DNA of 64,000 nt from Prochilodus magdalenae (Eukaryota; Chordata; Actinopteri; Characiformes; Prochilodontidae): positions 62,001 through 126,000 of the forward strand of contig JAMWET010000493.1 in NCBI GenBank assembly GCA_024036415.1. The letters are read 5' to 3'. This document shows, piece by piece, positions 36,591-48,648 of this stretch. The notes below the pieces were generated by a model. That model saw only the letters and a list, made by a program, of their open reading frames with translations, did no database searches and was not told where the DNA came from. Position numbers and translations under genes: made by a program. Within the stretch, counting starts at the first letter, position 1. Each line of letters opens with the position of its first letter.

Positions 36591-37806
36591 CTACCACAGT
36601 TACAAGAAGGGCCCAGAATTTAAGCCCAAGTTCTCAGAGTTCTCTCCCTTCCCTCATTCGGTCTTCTTTCATATTACCTCCATATGCTGAAGATATGGTC
36701 AAAACACTGTGGTAAAGCTTAATACTTCGGAACAGCAATCAGTCAATTACATGTATTATTTGGACTTGAAATCTATAGAAATGAAATCAATTAACAGTAA
36801 TAACAGAGTAGCAAAAGTGTAAGTGTAAAAAAATATATAGAAAATAAAAAACATTACAAGCACAAGGCTATGGTATGGTATGGTATGATGGTGATGTGGC
36901 TACAAACATCAGTAAATGCTTTATGCACACTGTTCCCTTTTTTCCCCTTATTTTTCCCTTTGAGCAATGAAACATCAGCACAGCACCAGAGTAACTAATG
37001 CTGAATCGGATCAATGGAATTTATATATGAAACAAATGTTAAGAAAAGATCCCCGGAAAAGAATAGCCTGGAGTGGACATGCACCGTCATAGAAAGACCA
37101 TGCTGAACTTTCACTGCTATGCAGTAATCTGTGAAGTTAATTAGATGAATCTGAACATCTGTGTTAATACAGCACCATTATGTACTTATGCTGGCTGAAA
37201 ACAAACATTGAAAGAAGAGAATAACAGATGTTCAGTTTAATTCTCGTCATGTAGAATGATCAGTGGTCTAACTCCCGCAGCTATGCACATCTGTGTACGT
37301 TTCACAGATAACGGGTGATTACTTCTTAATACCCAAGTGGTTTGAGGGCTTTACACAGTTCTGACAGTGGCTCATCCACATCACAGTGACCCCACAATAA
37401 CCCTTTTCTTCCTTCCCTACTGAAGAACCGAGAGATCTGAAGACTTCTAGATGCATGTCTGGTAAAATTTAGGTTAGTGGTGTTCTCTGGGCCTTCTCTA
37501 TATTATTTATGACAATGTTTGTATAGCTTCAGGGTACTTTGTGAGTGAACAGATAATTAGATTGGTTGTGATGTGAAATGGTATATGGTTTACTGTAGAG
37601 AAACATAGCGATTCTTACAGCGGTGGTGATGGGAACCAGAGGTTTACTGTCCAAAATGACCAGTTACCCTTCCTGTGTTTTTTGAGTTTGCATATGTAAT
37701 GACCAGGCGTGAAAACAATTTGGATGAAATCAAAAAAGTTTATCCATAATATAGCCCTAAAGAACTATCTACTGTGTTTGTGGCAGCACCCATGGGTTTT
37801 TGGTTG
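36591..37806. other. Spacer between the duplicated copies
   Basis: About 1.2 kb without recognisable gene or transposon. Includes a short (GGTAT)n tract at 36868-36887. Confidence 0.4.
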
Positions 37807-38275
37807 AATTTGAACCCAAAAATAGAAATGAATTTTTACAATAGTTCTGAAGAAAGATTACAGAAATCAGTGGCTTCATATAAGCTATAAATGATCTTTA
37901 GTTAGCTTCAGACTTGCAATTTCAGACAATTTTCAGACCATGAAATGAATAAATACACAAACAAATAAATAACCTGCAAGAGCAACTGTGCTAACAAATT
38001 ACCAGCAACATTAGGAACACTTGGACTTAACCTAATGACAGTTCAAATGGAGGATTTATGCAGGGCAGTAATGACCCCAGTACATACAGTTTTAGTTGAG
38101 ACATTAAAAGCTGGTACTGAACAATGGACGTTTGTGGGGAAGACAATGTCTGAAATTCCTCCTTCTTCCACTGTAGCACCCTATAAATTTCTAAGCCTTT
38201 CATTTTCCATGACGAAGTTTCTACAATCCTCACAAATAACCCAACTCCTCCTTGTTCCTCTGCCCTATGTCAGTC
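37807..38275 (+). repeat. Direct duplication, copy 2
   Basis: Second copy of the 36139-36590 unit. It is bracketed by the 11-base word CCTAAAGAACT at 37756-37766 and 38298-38308, which might be an insertion duplication of a roughly 530-bp retroposon; the first copy shows no such bracket. Confidence 0.85.
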
Positions 38276-38308
38276 AACAGCTTACACATTATACAGTCCT
38301 AAAGAACT

Positions 38309-38597
38309 GACTTAAAGCCAAACCAATATTAAGACAATCTGTGAAGATTTGTGATGACAAGAGCTCCATCAGGGCTAATTAAAGAAATGTAGTCCTTAAG
38401 GGAAAAAATAAGTAAACAAGCAAATGTCCCCCACAATGGTGAATGATTTAATGATCTCTGTTCCCATTTGCTGGTGTACAACGAGGCACCGCAGTGGCTC
38501 ACACAGAAGTAATATTGTTCAAATAGACACAGGCTGGAAAAATAAGATTAGCCTCTGTGTAATAAGCTTTGGCATCATATTGTTTAGTAAGCTATGC
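38309..38597. other. Short spacer
   Basis: Nothing recognised. Confidence 0.35.
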
Positions 38598-38676
38598 CAG
38601 TGCTTTTTAACCCTGGTCCTGAATTAGGTGTGTTGGGAGCAGGGGACACACTTCCAAGCCTCCCAGGGTTGCAAAA
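38598..38676. mobile_element. Collapsed hAT-type MITE
   Basis: CAGTGCTTTTTAACCCTGGT at the left, AGGTGTGTTGGGAGCAGGGG in the middle and CCCAGGGTTG at the right reproduce both ends of a common fish miniature element with most of the middle lost. A second hAT-like terminus phrase (CAGGGATGTCAAACTCATTT, 38891-38910) lies 200 bp downstream. Confidence 0.5.
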
Positions 38677-39059
38677 CAAGAAGTTATGTTAACATTAGTT
38701 ATGTGGATCTTGTTAGCCAACATTACCTGTACTAATTATTTCTCGTTGTTGTTAGCTCACCAAGAAACTTGACATTTCAAATGATTACAGCATGGCCACT
38801 ACTTACAGGTTGCTGTTGGGGTTGTCACCAGCATGTTTTGCAAATGTTCAATTCTTTCAGTTACATTATGTAATGTGATTCAGTATACCACAGGGATGTC
38901 AAACTCATTTTTAAAAAAACTCAACAAAGCCGGTGCCAGAGAAAGCATATATTTTTTATTTTTTCATCATGCTACCAGAGAGTTTGACACTCTTACCCTA
39001 CATATAGTGCCTTCCAGAGAGATTATTAATATTTCAGAATGAATACAAATGTCAGAAGT

Positions 39060-39145
39060 GTCTAAGAGAGTGTCTAGAATCACGGTTGTAAGTCGCTCTG
39101 GATAAGAGTGTCTGCTAAATGCCTTAAATGTAAATGTAAATGTAG
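39060..39145 (+). mobile_element. SINE/L2-type 3' tail
   Basis: GTAAGTCGCTCTGGATAAGA, then GTGTCTGCTAAATGC, then a (TAAATG)n run. This is the conserved 3' end shared by fish L2-type LINEs and the SINEs they mobilise. The body upstream is not recognisable. Confidence 0.7.
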
Positions 39146-39382
39146 AAGTGAGCTAAGAGATAAGAATAAAGTTTTGTCATCATTAAGTCGTCTTTCAGCT
39201 TGTGCAGCCTGCGGGGAGCTGCTGCAGTGACTGGCTCAGGCATCTGTAGCACCCTCAGACTCATCACATTGTAACAGCGTATATCATCGTGACATGCAAA
39301 TGGTGCTGACAGAAGACAAAAAACAGGCATACACTGATTCAGGGAAGGCGCTGATTGGTCAACACACCGCCTATAGACTGTC

Positions 39383-39850
39383 TGTCACACCCTGCCCTGT
39401 CCTGTTCATATTTGTCTGTCTTATTTGGCTTTCTGTTTCTGTCTTGTCATGTCCATGTGCTGTTTGTCATTCTGTTCCATGTGCTTCTGTTTGTTTTGGT
39501 TTTTTGCTCCTCCCATCTCCGCCCTCTTGTCAGACCCCTCACCTGTTTCTGGCTCTGCCCCTTCCCAGGTGTCTCTCGTAGCCCCCGTTGGTTTCTACTC
39601 CATGTTGTCACCTTTGTTCTTGCGTGGCGTTTGTTCCCCTGCTGGTATCTTGTTTTCATGCCCGTCATCTTGTCTCCTTGTCTATAGGTTTTGTATTCCT
39701 TTTGGTCTGTTATCTCCCTACTGGTTGTTGTTCCCCATGTTAGTTAGTTTGTAAGCTGGTTTAATGTTTCTTAGTTTTTTGCTTTCTTTAGTTTTGTTTT
39801 GTCAAGAGTTGTTTGGTTTAGTTTCTTCTTGTTTGTGTTGTCATTACGTT
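39383..39850 (+). mobile_element. LTR-like repeat, plus orientation
   Basis: Starts TGTCACACCCTGCCCTGTCC and matches the reverse complement of the solo LTR at 49933-50372 over its first half: the TCTGTCTTATNTGGCTTTCT words, CTTGTCATG and GTTCCATGTGCTTCTGTTTG. The second half has diverged and no clear right end or target duplication is visible. The overlapping Leu/Cys/Phe-rich frames are products of its pyrimidine-rich strand. Confidence 0.65.
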
Positions 39851-39899
39851 TAAAAAGAGAAGAGCAATGAGTGTAGAAAGGTATACTCTAAGTAATGTC

Positions 39900-41950
39900 T
39901 GACAGACAGCAGTGAAATAACCCACAGAGACTGCAAAGGGTAGAGTTCAAGTGAAGTTCATTCTACCACCAAAGGGCAAGGACATTAAAGTGAGAACTTG
40001 CCTTACAAGCATGTGAAGATCTAAGAGAAGGACATATCAGTAGCCCAGAAGTCGAAGACTTGGCATGTGGGCATATAGCTCTGAACTGAGGTACAGTAAA
40101 AATGTGAGAACCAGAGCTTTGTATCTGATTATTGCTGCCACAGGCTCTGAATATTCTCTACAGGAATAAAATGGCACATGCAGAAAGGCCTGTTAGAAGG
40201 GAACTGTAATAGTCTAGAAACGACAGATGAACAAGATGGTATACAGTGTGAATCTGCATAATCTGTATAGTGGTTAATGTTGTGTGATTAGGAGGAATTT
40301 AATTGGTTGTTAAACATCATATCACATCATTGCCCTGTGTGACAGATGGACTGTAAAGAAGTCAATGGTGATAAAGAGGATGGGTGCTGGGGAGTGGAGG
40401 TAGTAAGATTAGAGATTTAGGAGTTGGATTAGAGGAAATGGAAAGTATAGGTGCATGTCGTTAGTATAAAAGTGGTAAGAGAGGCCAATAGATCTTATCC
40501 CAGTGATTTTATGCACAAGGAAAACAAATGCTGACATAGAACAGACCCATGGGGACTCTAACAGTAATAATAGTGTGGAAGTCTGAAAGAGAGTCATTCC
40601 AGACTAGCTGGTAGGACTGATCCTGAAGATGAAAACCGAAGTCTGGAAAGGTTAAAATAAACATCTGGTGGTTTAAGCTTCTGGTGGGAAGGGCAGTTTC
40701 TGTTAAAAGATAGCTCTGCCAAAACATTCCATTGCATGGCTTGGACAAGAATAAGAAGATGGAAATAGATGAGTAGTTACCAAATTGGTTTCCTGTGTGA
40801 AATTTGGGCGAATATGGACATTTAAGGGACCAGACAATTCATTACAAATGACATCACTGAGAGCACAAACAGAGCAAAGTCACTGGAAGTCCCTTGCAGA
40901 ACTGTGGTTGGAATTAGGACCAGTGGGCAAGTTGTGGAATGCTGTGCCATTATTAGTACCAGCACTTTATCCTCTGATAGTGATTTAAAATCCCAAAAAA
41001 TGTGAAGTTAAGGTCTGCGGTTTATCTATCTTCCATGGATGGGTGTTTGTTATTGATGCTTCTGTTTAGCCGTGAATTCTGTAGTAGGAGTAGATATTGG
41101 AGGGGAAAGGCAGGGGATTGAGAGGTGAGGACAGTGTGGAGAAAAATATTTGTAGGTTGAGGTTGCAATCATTGATCTTCACATGACAAAATGTAGTCCT
41201 TACGTCTGTGATAACAGAGGAAAAAGATTTGATCCACTGGAGATTTAGAGAATGTCAGTAGCTGTTTGGATGAAGTTCTGATGGAAGAAATGAAAGCACT
41301 GTTAAGGACATAGTGAAAGGGGAAAGGTTCTTCCTGAAGGTAATTATCACTGATGGAGAGGTGAGAGCTGAGGACAAGTGGAAGAACAAATGACAAAGCA
41401 ATCATTGGATACAAGTTTCATTACGAGGTTGGCCCTAGTTCCTTGTGAAGATGTCCATGTTGTTTTTTAGTTTCTCAGGTTGGAGATCGTGATTGACTGA
41501 GGTCATAGGACTTAAGTTGGGTCACCTGAGATTGTTATTCTGGTGATTGAGGCCATCAAGTAGGAGCAAAGGACAGGCGGCTTCAGAAAATAAACTGAGA
41601 TCTGAATTACTATCTTAAGTTGCTGAGGGGACCATACTGTAGGTGTTCAGGCTGTAGCTATATCGGATTTGTTCCTCATAACTGATCATGTGAGGTGTGT
41701 ATGAGGAAGGCATAGATAACAGTAATTATATAGCTTCCCTGGTGATGCATATTTCAAACGTAAATGCAGGAGAGTTGAAGGTACATGATATTTTGAACTT
41801 TCGCAAATTCTCATACATGCATGAATAAAAACTTCCTTGGCATAAGCATGAAGCTGCTCTTCTCGAATCCCAGCAGTCTGGATTTAACATTGTTGTGTTT
41901 TGTAAGATTTTAAGTAAGGCCAGTGTGTCTGGACTGAGATGCATCTGTAG
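39900..41950 (-). mobile_element. L2-clade LINE with endonuclease and RT, decayed
   Basis: Minus strand, 5' to 3': LSPDTLAL (start of the endonuclease, near 41930), ...FSEAACPLLLLDGLNHQNNN (near 41600-41540), matching the endonuclease LLLLGDFN motif; then around 40640-40440 the RT core SYQLVWN...VPMG and GLSYHFYTNDMHLYFPF, equivalent to the catalytic YADDTQLY with Ala-to-Thr and Asp-to-Asn changes; then EPVAAIIRYKALVL (near 40130) and PFGGRMNF (near 39970) from the C-terminal domain. Frames are broken many times and the catalytic Asp change alone would inactivate it. Orientation is the same as the LINE at 30-31.8 kb, but it belongs to a different clade. Confidence 0.82.
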
Positions 41951-43444
41951 AAATCCAATTGGAACAGCATTTTAAACCACATCCAAATATGTATTTGATC
42001 TGTACATAGATTTGGGCTGATAAGTCAAAAAAAGTACAATAGATCACAATTATATCAAATAAAAAAGTTTACCCACCATAGATGTAGCACAAGGATCTTC
42101 TGACAGACATAGTTAACAGTGATGGAGAACCTACAGTGTTGTGCAATCCCTCTCTATATACTTTCTCGCCCACAGATAGCTAATTACCACATTTGGGTGA
42201 TGAGTAGGTGCAGAGTAATAGTTCACCCCATCCGTAGAAACCAGTCAGCAGTAATGACAGGTATTGGGGGACACAGATACCTGACTAAGACCATCTGCAC
42301 CATATGCAACCCTGACTATAGTTTAGAGGAATTGTCAAGGAAAAAACAGCATTAGCTATGGCCTAATTTTGAACTGTTAGGAAATGTATCTACTTAATAT
42401 TTAGGTTGGAACGTGGGCTTTACAGTTTGAGAACGAATCCAGATCTGGCTGGATGTCATTAAACACTTGGCAGTGTTCATTCTGGCTAAACAACAGGAGG
42501 AAGTAAAAAAAAAAATTAAAAAAAAGTACAGGAAGAGGCTCTTGATTTCACATGTCTGGCATCATTGTTAAAAACAGTTTGTTTTTGCCAGTTTAAAGGT
42601 TCTAGTTTAAAGGCTCGTATACCCTTGTCAGAAGATGTTATGACATCAGAAGCTACTTTGATATCATGCAGAAGCCAAAGGAGACAAAAAAGGACAAAAC
42701 AAGCTAATTTACTGACTTGCATTAGTCATTATGAAATAATCATGTAGGTTATTAGTTTTAATCATGTTTTCATTCTGTAATATCACATTATATAAATTAA
42801 ATAGGACAAATATGCTATATAATATCAGCACTGGTGTTGTCATGATGACACGTATTAAGTCAGTGTCAATCTGACACAACATAATTATTTAATCCTTTAA
42901 TTTAGATTACAACAATTCTGATTTCTAACCCAGATTACATGGGATGATGTTATGTAAAAGCCACACCTCCCCCCAATTTTGTAGTTAAAGCCCCATAAAT
43001 ATCCCCATGTTTTGACTGCTTCTTACTCACCATGGTAGGTAAACACATTAGTATTTCAGCACTGCCTGAACACATTTTGTCTGCACATCTGGACAGTTAT
43101 GTCATATGAAAAGAATAGTGTCTTTCCTTTTGTCCAAGAACTCAAGCTGCTTGGCATGCCTGATGCGATCACACCAGTCTGACAGTTAAAGCTGCCTCAT
43201 TTAGGAGTTAAGATGTTAGAATGGGTCATGTAAAAAAAAAGCTTTGACAGTGACCGTACTGGCTAACGTCATACAATACAAAGATGTCAAAAACCCCTCA
43301 AAACCGGAGACCACACCTTACAAAACATATCTACAGGTCAAACAAACAATGTTAGATGACAGCTTTTTTTTCTGGTCATACAAATTTACCAAATTAAAGG
43401 CTGACTCCTTCATAGGGGCCAATAAAGTATAGTTTTGAGTAATG
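41951..43444. other. Non-coding DNA, nothing recognised
   Basis: AT-rich, frames below 79 codons. A poly-A-type stretch lies at 42506-42526. Confidence 0.35.
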
Positions 43445-43730
43445 CTTTTTTGCATTTATGTATTTGGCAAATGCCGTTATCCAGAGCAACTTTAATTTTA
43501 TGTTACAGATTTAGACGAATGTAGCATTCAAAATCCTCTCCAAGGACTCTCATTGCCCGTCCAGGGGGGGGACTGAAGTCCCACTCGGCTGCGTGGAGTG
43601 TATGATCCACTGTGCTCTTTCTGATTGACTCATTTAGGTCTGGAGGTGTTTCCCAGAAAAAGATTTTACTTTCAATTGAATTACTTACTTGAAAGGCCAA
43701 GCCTAGATTAATGTGGCTGAATGCCACATC
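43445..43730 (-). mobile_element. SINE/L2 tail and body, minus orientation
   Basis: TATTTGGCAAATGCCGTTATCCAGAGCAACTT (split here: TATTTGGCAAATGCC then GTTATCCAGAGCAACTT, 43460-43492) is the reverse complement of the L2-type 3' tail also seen at 39080. The adjoining CCAAGGACTCTCATTG word (43541-43556) is familiar from tRNA-like fish SINE bodies, but A and B boxes are not legible. Confidence 0.55.
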
Positions 43731-44639
43731 AGATATAATTAGGTTATTGATTTTTTACATACTGAGACTTTAATTCATTTGGACCACTTCAACAAGTTGT
43801 TTTTAACAGTCATAATGAGAAGAGGATTAGTTTTTAATCTTTGTAAGTGTAAGTATACTTGAAATGGTCTCATGTGTGTGTTACTGACAGCTTAATTTCA
43901 GCCTAATGGCAAGTGGTGTTATGAAAAACCACCCCCCAATTACTTAATGGGGTCTTTGAATTCTGATATTGCTGAAACCCCCTTTAATGTGTAAAATGCT
44001 ACTGCATGTGATTCTTTTAGCGCCTTTCCATCGGGCAGTACCATACATCATGGTACCGTTACAGACTATTCATACCCTGGTTGAGTGCCTGGCTGTGATT
44101 CCCATCACATAACAGAATCAAAACAGTAGGTTCCCTTTAGCTTGTATGGTCACATGATTCCTTACCAGAACCCAGCCTTAACATTAAACACAAACAGCAG
44201 GAATAATGGAGGAACTTCAAAGTCTGTTTTAGTTTTGACTTGCTGTTATGTTTCGTTGTAAGAGCCACAAATGGTGGTCATCCGATCCGAGTGACATATC
44301 GTGGCAAATCCCTGGCAATTGTGTGTTATGAATCAGTGGTCTGCACTATGTCTAGTCACCCCAAATGTTCCAGTTCAGAATGCCTAGTAATCTGAGTAAC
44401 CAAATTCAGCATGTGTTCTTAAGTATGTTGTGGTGTACTTGGCAGTGGAAAGGAAGACCATACTCGTGAATCAGTCTTCACGGATTTTTTCCCCACATGT
44501 AACAAAAAATCTACTGGCAGGCTTAGCCACAGTTGACAGTGTTTCACCTGAAGGCTTCAATAACTCATTAATTACACTTGTTGGTGGCATCCTTCTATAG
44601 TATTTCTATACTTCTTTTTTACAAGGGGCAAAATGTGTG
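43731..44639. other. Non-coding DNA, nothing recognised
   Basis: No frame above the random level and no repeat wording recognised. Confidence 0.35.
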
Positions 44640-45050
44640 CGATATATTGTCACTGTCCAAAAAAACAAATATCTCAAAAATGGCAAGTTTACAGGAGAGG
44701 GCAAAAACCTAACTGAATTTTAATGTAAGTCAATGGAACCAGACTTTTTTTTCTAAGCAGTTCTGGGCCATGTATGTTGGTTCATTCATCAAAAAGTCAT
44801 TCACATAAAACCAGGGGCTGCTGTGTTCAGATGATGCAGGAAAGAAACAAATGGAGAAACACTGGAGATACAGTGTTAATTACAGTTTTACATTTGTGGA
44901 GCACACTGTATGTTCATTTTAACTGTACACCTTTTTGGCTTTTTTTAAGAATTAATTTATTTTTGCTATCTAATAATTTTTTTTATAAATTTAAAATGAA
45001 CATACAGTGTGCTCCAAAATGTACAAATGTAAAATTGTAATTAACATTGT
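44640..45050. repeat. Dispersed fish repeat ending in a fold-back
   Basis: The left part contains GTAAGTCAATGGAACCAGAC, a phrase of a dispersed teleost repeat. The right part is an inverted repeat: arm 44871-44922 and arm 44991-45049 are reverse complements (with an 8-base insertion in the right arm), sharing TGGAGCACACTGTATGTTCA on the left arm, around a 68-base AT-rich loop. A foldback transposon end or a local inverted duplication would both explain it. Confidence 0.7.
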
Positions 45051-45205
45051 TAATTAGCAAAATATAATAAAACTGGAATTCAACATTACTACAAATCTAT
45101 ATCCTAATAATATTCTTAAAGAAAACAGATTTGTAAAACCTCAGACTGCTAACCCCAACTATTCATATTTCACAGGAATAACAACAATACATTCACACCA
45201 CTTAC

Positions 45206-45379
45206 AGTCAGCATACATTCATTCATTCATTCATCTTCAGAGCTGCTTATCCCTCTGCAGACACAGTGAGAGAAGAACAAACTCCATACAGATAGTGTCC
45301 CGGATACCCAGCCAGTACATGAACCCAGGTACTTTTTGCTATGAGGTGACTGTCCTACCCACGGTGCCAAAGTCAGCAT
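45206..45379 (-). mobile_element. tRNA-derived SINE with 9-bp target duplication
   Basis: The SINE body is 45215-45370, read on the minus strand: GGCACCGTGGGTAGGACAGT holds an A-box-like segment, CCTGGGTTCATGTACTGG a mutated B box (usual GGTTCGAGTCC), and the unit ends in a (TGAA)n tail, visible on the plus strand as ATTCATTCATTC at 45216-45233. AGTCAGCAT occurs directly outside both ends (45206-45214 and 45371-45379), a target duplication from reverse-transcription-mediated insertion. A TGAA-type tail fits mobilisation by an L2-like LINE. Confidence 0.8.
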
Positions 45380-46170
45380 TCCTACCTGGAAAATCCCAAA
45401 TGTTTCTCATCTCACCAAATGGTTATCCACATTACCTCCCTTTTTCATTTCTTGCTCATTGCATCAATTCTAAAACAGCCCAGGTGATGAGTGAGCCATT
45501 ATAATAGATGATTTGCTACTGTGATGTGGAATTCCTATGTCTAATAGCACTCTCATGTTCACCAAGCTCAAGGTTCAAAGGCCTGGCTCTGCCTTTTTAC
45601 TAAATGGGTCATAACACTCATTTTTCATTCATGCTGTTTTGCTACATATGGGAAATAAATCCTTGAAGACTGAGTGTGGATTTCTCCCTAATTGATTCTT
45701 GGAACTTTACTTGAAGTCGACAGACCAAAGGCTATTTTGATGTAGTCTCGCTGGGTCAGACGTGATCTTGAATGTCTGGGGACAGCCATGAGAAGTTTTG
45801 GGCAAAAACGTGGGTGGGAAAGTAGACTTTTTTGGGGTGGGAAATCTCAATGGGAAATATTTAGACCAGTCCAATGCCTTGTGAAGCCGAGGCTCAGAGT
45901 AAAGGGGCCGATGATGCGGTTGTCAACATTGTAATAAACAAGAAGGCTGTTGTTAGCCGGTTGATGTAATGCAAGTTGTAATTGCTTAAAAGTTCTTCTT
46001 AAAAACTCTCTTTTTTTGAGAAAGTTTACACCTGTACGGAGCACAAACCACATGCAGTAAAATAAACATTAGCTTTTGTGAGACTAGTAGTTCTGTAGTA
46101 GCTCTCTTCTCTGGCATGTTTTATCACTGTATTCCAAAAGCTAAAAATGTTGGATTAGAGGAATTTTGCA
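45380..46170. other. Non-coding DNA, nothing recognised
   Basis: Frames below 70 codons, no motif. Confidence 0.35.
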
Positions 46171-46194
46171 GGGTGGGGGGCGTTGGGTGGGGGG
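46171..46194 (+). repeat. G-quadruplex-forming motif
   Basis: Four runs of three or more G within 24 bases (GGGT, GGGGGG, CGTT spacer, GGGT, GGGGGG). Stands out in an AT-rich setting. Confidence 0.85.
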
Positions 46195-47464
46195 TTGGTA
46201 TGTTGAAGGGGCATTCTCTTCGCAGTGTTTTAACAAGCTGATCTAAGACACGTATTCCACACGTACCACACTGCCTGGTGGGCAAAACACCGTCAGAAAA
46301 TCATCAACCCCAGAATATACACTGCTGGGTGCTTTTGTTGGACATGGTGAGGCTGGAATGTTCTGTCATAAGACATGACGGCAGAAAAGGATGAAGATAA
46401 AACAGAGGCCTGCCTTCAGATAAACTTTGAAATGTGAAATTGTACACTGAGATGCGAAATGATGACCTATATACTATATACAGCAGTTGAATCGCTGGAT
46501 GATCTGGGAGTAAGATTGCCAGACTAATGAATCTTGTGATCATTGTTCTTTTTATTCTTCTTCGCTTTCCTCTGGTAGCAATGGTTCAACTTCATTCTGA
46601 AAAAAAAATGCATTTCTAAAGTAGATTTTCTATTTTTTTTCTCCTAGTGTTGTTGAAAATATTCTTCCCTCTGCCTCCAACAAAAAAGAAAGTATCTCAG
46701 ATAATGAGGGAGATGAGTCTTGCACTTGACTTGATCTCTATATTGGAAGCGTGTAGTGTTCATCCCCTTATGAGCTTAGGAAGACTCCTGCACACATTCT
46801 CTCTCTCTCTCTCTCTCTCTCCCCATCTCACTTTTTCTATTGCACGCTTATGCTCCTTCTTTATCTCTCCCTTTCTTTCTCGCGGTCTTTGTGCCTCTGT
46901 ATGCTACCCTTTGCCTCAGGGTTAATCCACAAAATCCTGAGACACACCACCACCGCCACCCATCAGCTGCCTCACACTGAAACATAAACAAAAGCGGATT
47001 GGCTGCGGGTGACACCGGAGCAGCAGACAGCAAAGACTCCGAGCTGGTAGAAAATTCACAGGCAATCCTGTTTCAAAAGTTGTGTCATGCAAAACTGTCC
47101 TTTGATGACTGTGTAATGTACCAGCGCAAGAGAGAGCTCCTCAGTCTTACGCTTCTCAGCCAAAAATAGCTACCAGAATAATGATTGTGCTCATGCATAC
47201 CTAACTTATCCCGTTATGAGCTGTAATGAGAAGGTTCATTAGGTTATGTAAACAGGAGCGGTCCGATGGATATAGACTGACAGTGTCATTTAGGAGTAAC
47301 CTTTTATTTTAAAGGAAAGTCAGGTACATGTTTAAGATTGGAGTATTGAGCTTTTTGTCTGAGACTGCTTTTAGGTGTTTTAATGCCTGCACAGCACTAA
47401 ATATTTTACAGCAGCCCCATTTCACAAATAATGACTTTAATGATTATTATACCCTACTTAAGGC
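46195..47464. other. Non-coding DNA with a CT repeat
   Basis: A (TC)n tract lies at 46799-46821. The stretch 46920-47190 is GC-richer and of complex composition. No frame is credible. Confidence 0.4.
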
Positions 47465-47610
47465 CAATCTTTTTTCACCCAATTTTCTCTACAGTTTAGT
47501 CGCTGCCAATTACATTCACTAGATAGGTCTAGCCCTGCATGATGCAACCATGCTGGGAAAAAGAAGGCTGGCACGTGCTTCTTCTGAGACACGTGAAGCC
47601 TTATACCTCA
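47465..47610 (+). repeat. Teleost dispersed repeat (CCAATTACATTCACTAG type)
   Basis: CACCCAATTTTCTC, TTTAGTCGCTGCCAATTAC, GGCTGGCACGTGCTTCTTC and GAGACACGTGAAGCC follow the order of a common teleost dispersed repeat. Classification (SINE-like or DNA element) is uncertain. Confidence 0.5.
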
Positions 47611-48648
47611 TCTTTTCAACTTGTTTTAAACATGTAAAGTTAAGTATAGGGTCATTATAAAGTGTAGAGTTAATGCACTAATTTGCACTACTGGTAAATC
47701 AACTGTATCACGCAAAAAAAAAATCTGTTACAATTTGTTACAAGCTTTGTGTAGCATTTAGTATATATTTTATAGAATATATATTTTTAGTATACGTATA
47801 TATTTTGTATATAGAGCTTATTAACTCTAGAAATGCCTTGGGCTTAAAAAGAGAAAACATAATCCTTATATCTGAGACTTGACTTTTTTATTTAGTGTGG
47901 GACTATAATTTGGTAAAATGGTCCATACCCAGTATATTGTTGCCATGGAAACAAACTCTAATATATCTAATGTGACAATTAACAGTTAGAAAATTTGCTA
48001 GCTAATAGTTTCAGTCACATCTTCAATATTCCTGAGGTGCACAACATATCTGGCAGCTTGGTCCTTCTGTAACACCAGAAATTCGCTGTGCACCTGTGGT
48101 AAATTAGGGTTGTTATAGAGTAACTACTTCAAGGCCTACTAAAGCAAATACAGTGGTAGAATATCACCTGGCCAGTAAGTAGGCTTGCAGGCTATAGAAT
48201 ATTCTTCAGTGTTGTGATAGATAAATAGTAATACGTAAATATCTGCATATTGTTGCTAATGATATCTTAATTGGCTCCTCCCTTTAAAAAATTCAAACAT
48301 GATGTAGAGTTAACATAAACTATAAAAATAGGCTTACAGGCTCAAGTGATTAAGAAACCTTGCCCATTTAAAAACAAAACACCAAAAAAAAAAACAACCT
48401 CATTTAAAATGATACAATGTGTTAAATTTCATTCTCAAAATATTCAGGAGTGACATCAACAATCAATAGAAGATGCATAAGACGCAAGGAAAACCACAGA
48501 CACTCCTTCTTAATGTTAGAATTAACAGCTGTTTACTTACCATAAAAATTTTATTTCTTCACATCCTGTTAATGCATTTAGATCATTTTGGAATATGTCA
48601 AACAAAAAATCTTACAGACTGCACCTTTAAAAGGACCACCAATTGAAA
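47611..48648. other. Non-coding DNA, nothing recognised
   Basis: AT-rich, with TATATA-rich stretches at 47763-47815. Confidence 0.35.

Noticed and set aside
39294..39754. Leu/Cys/Phe-rich frames resembling membrane proteins
   Set aside because: They come from the pyrimidine-rich strand of an LTR-like repeat; three overlapping frames are open at once.
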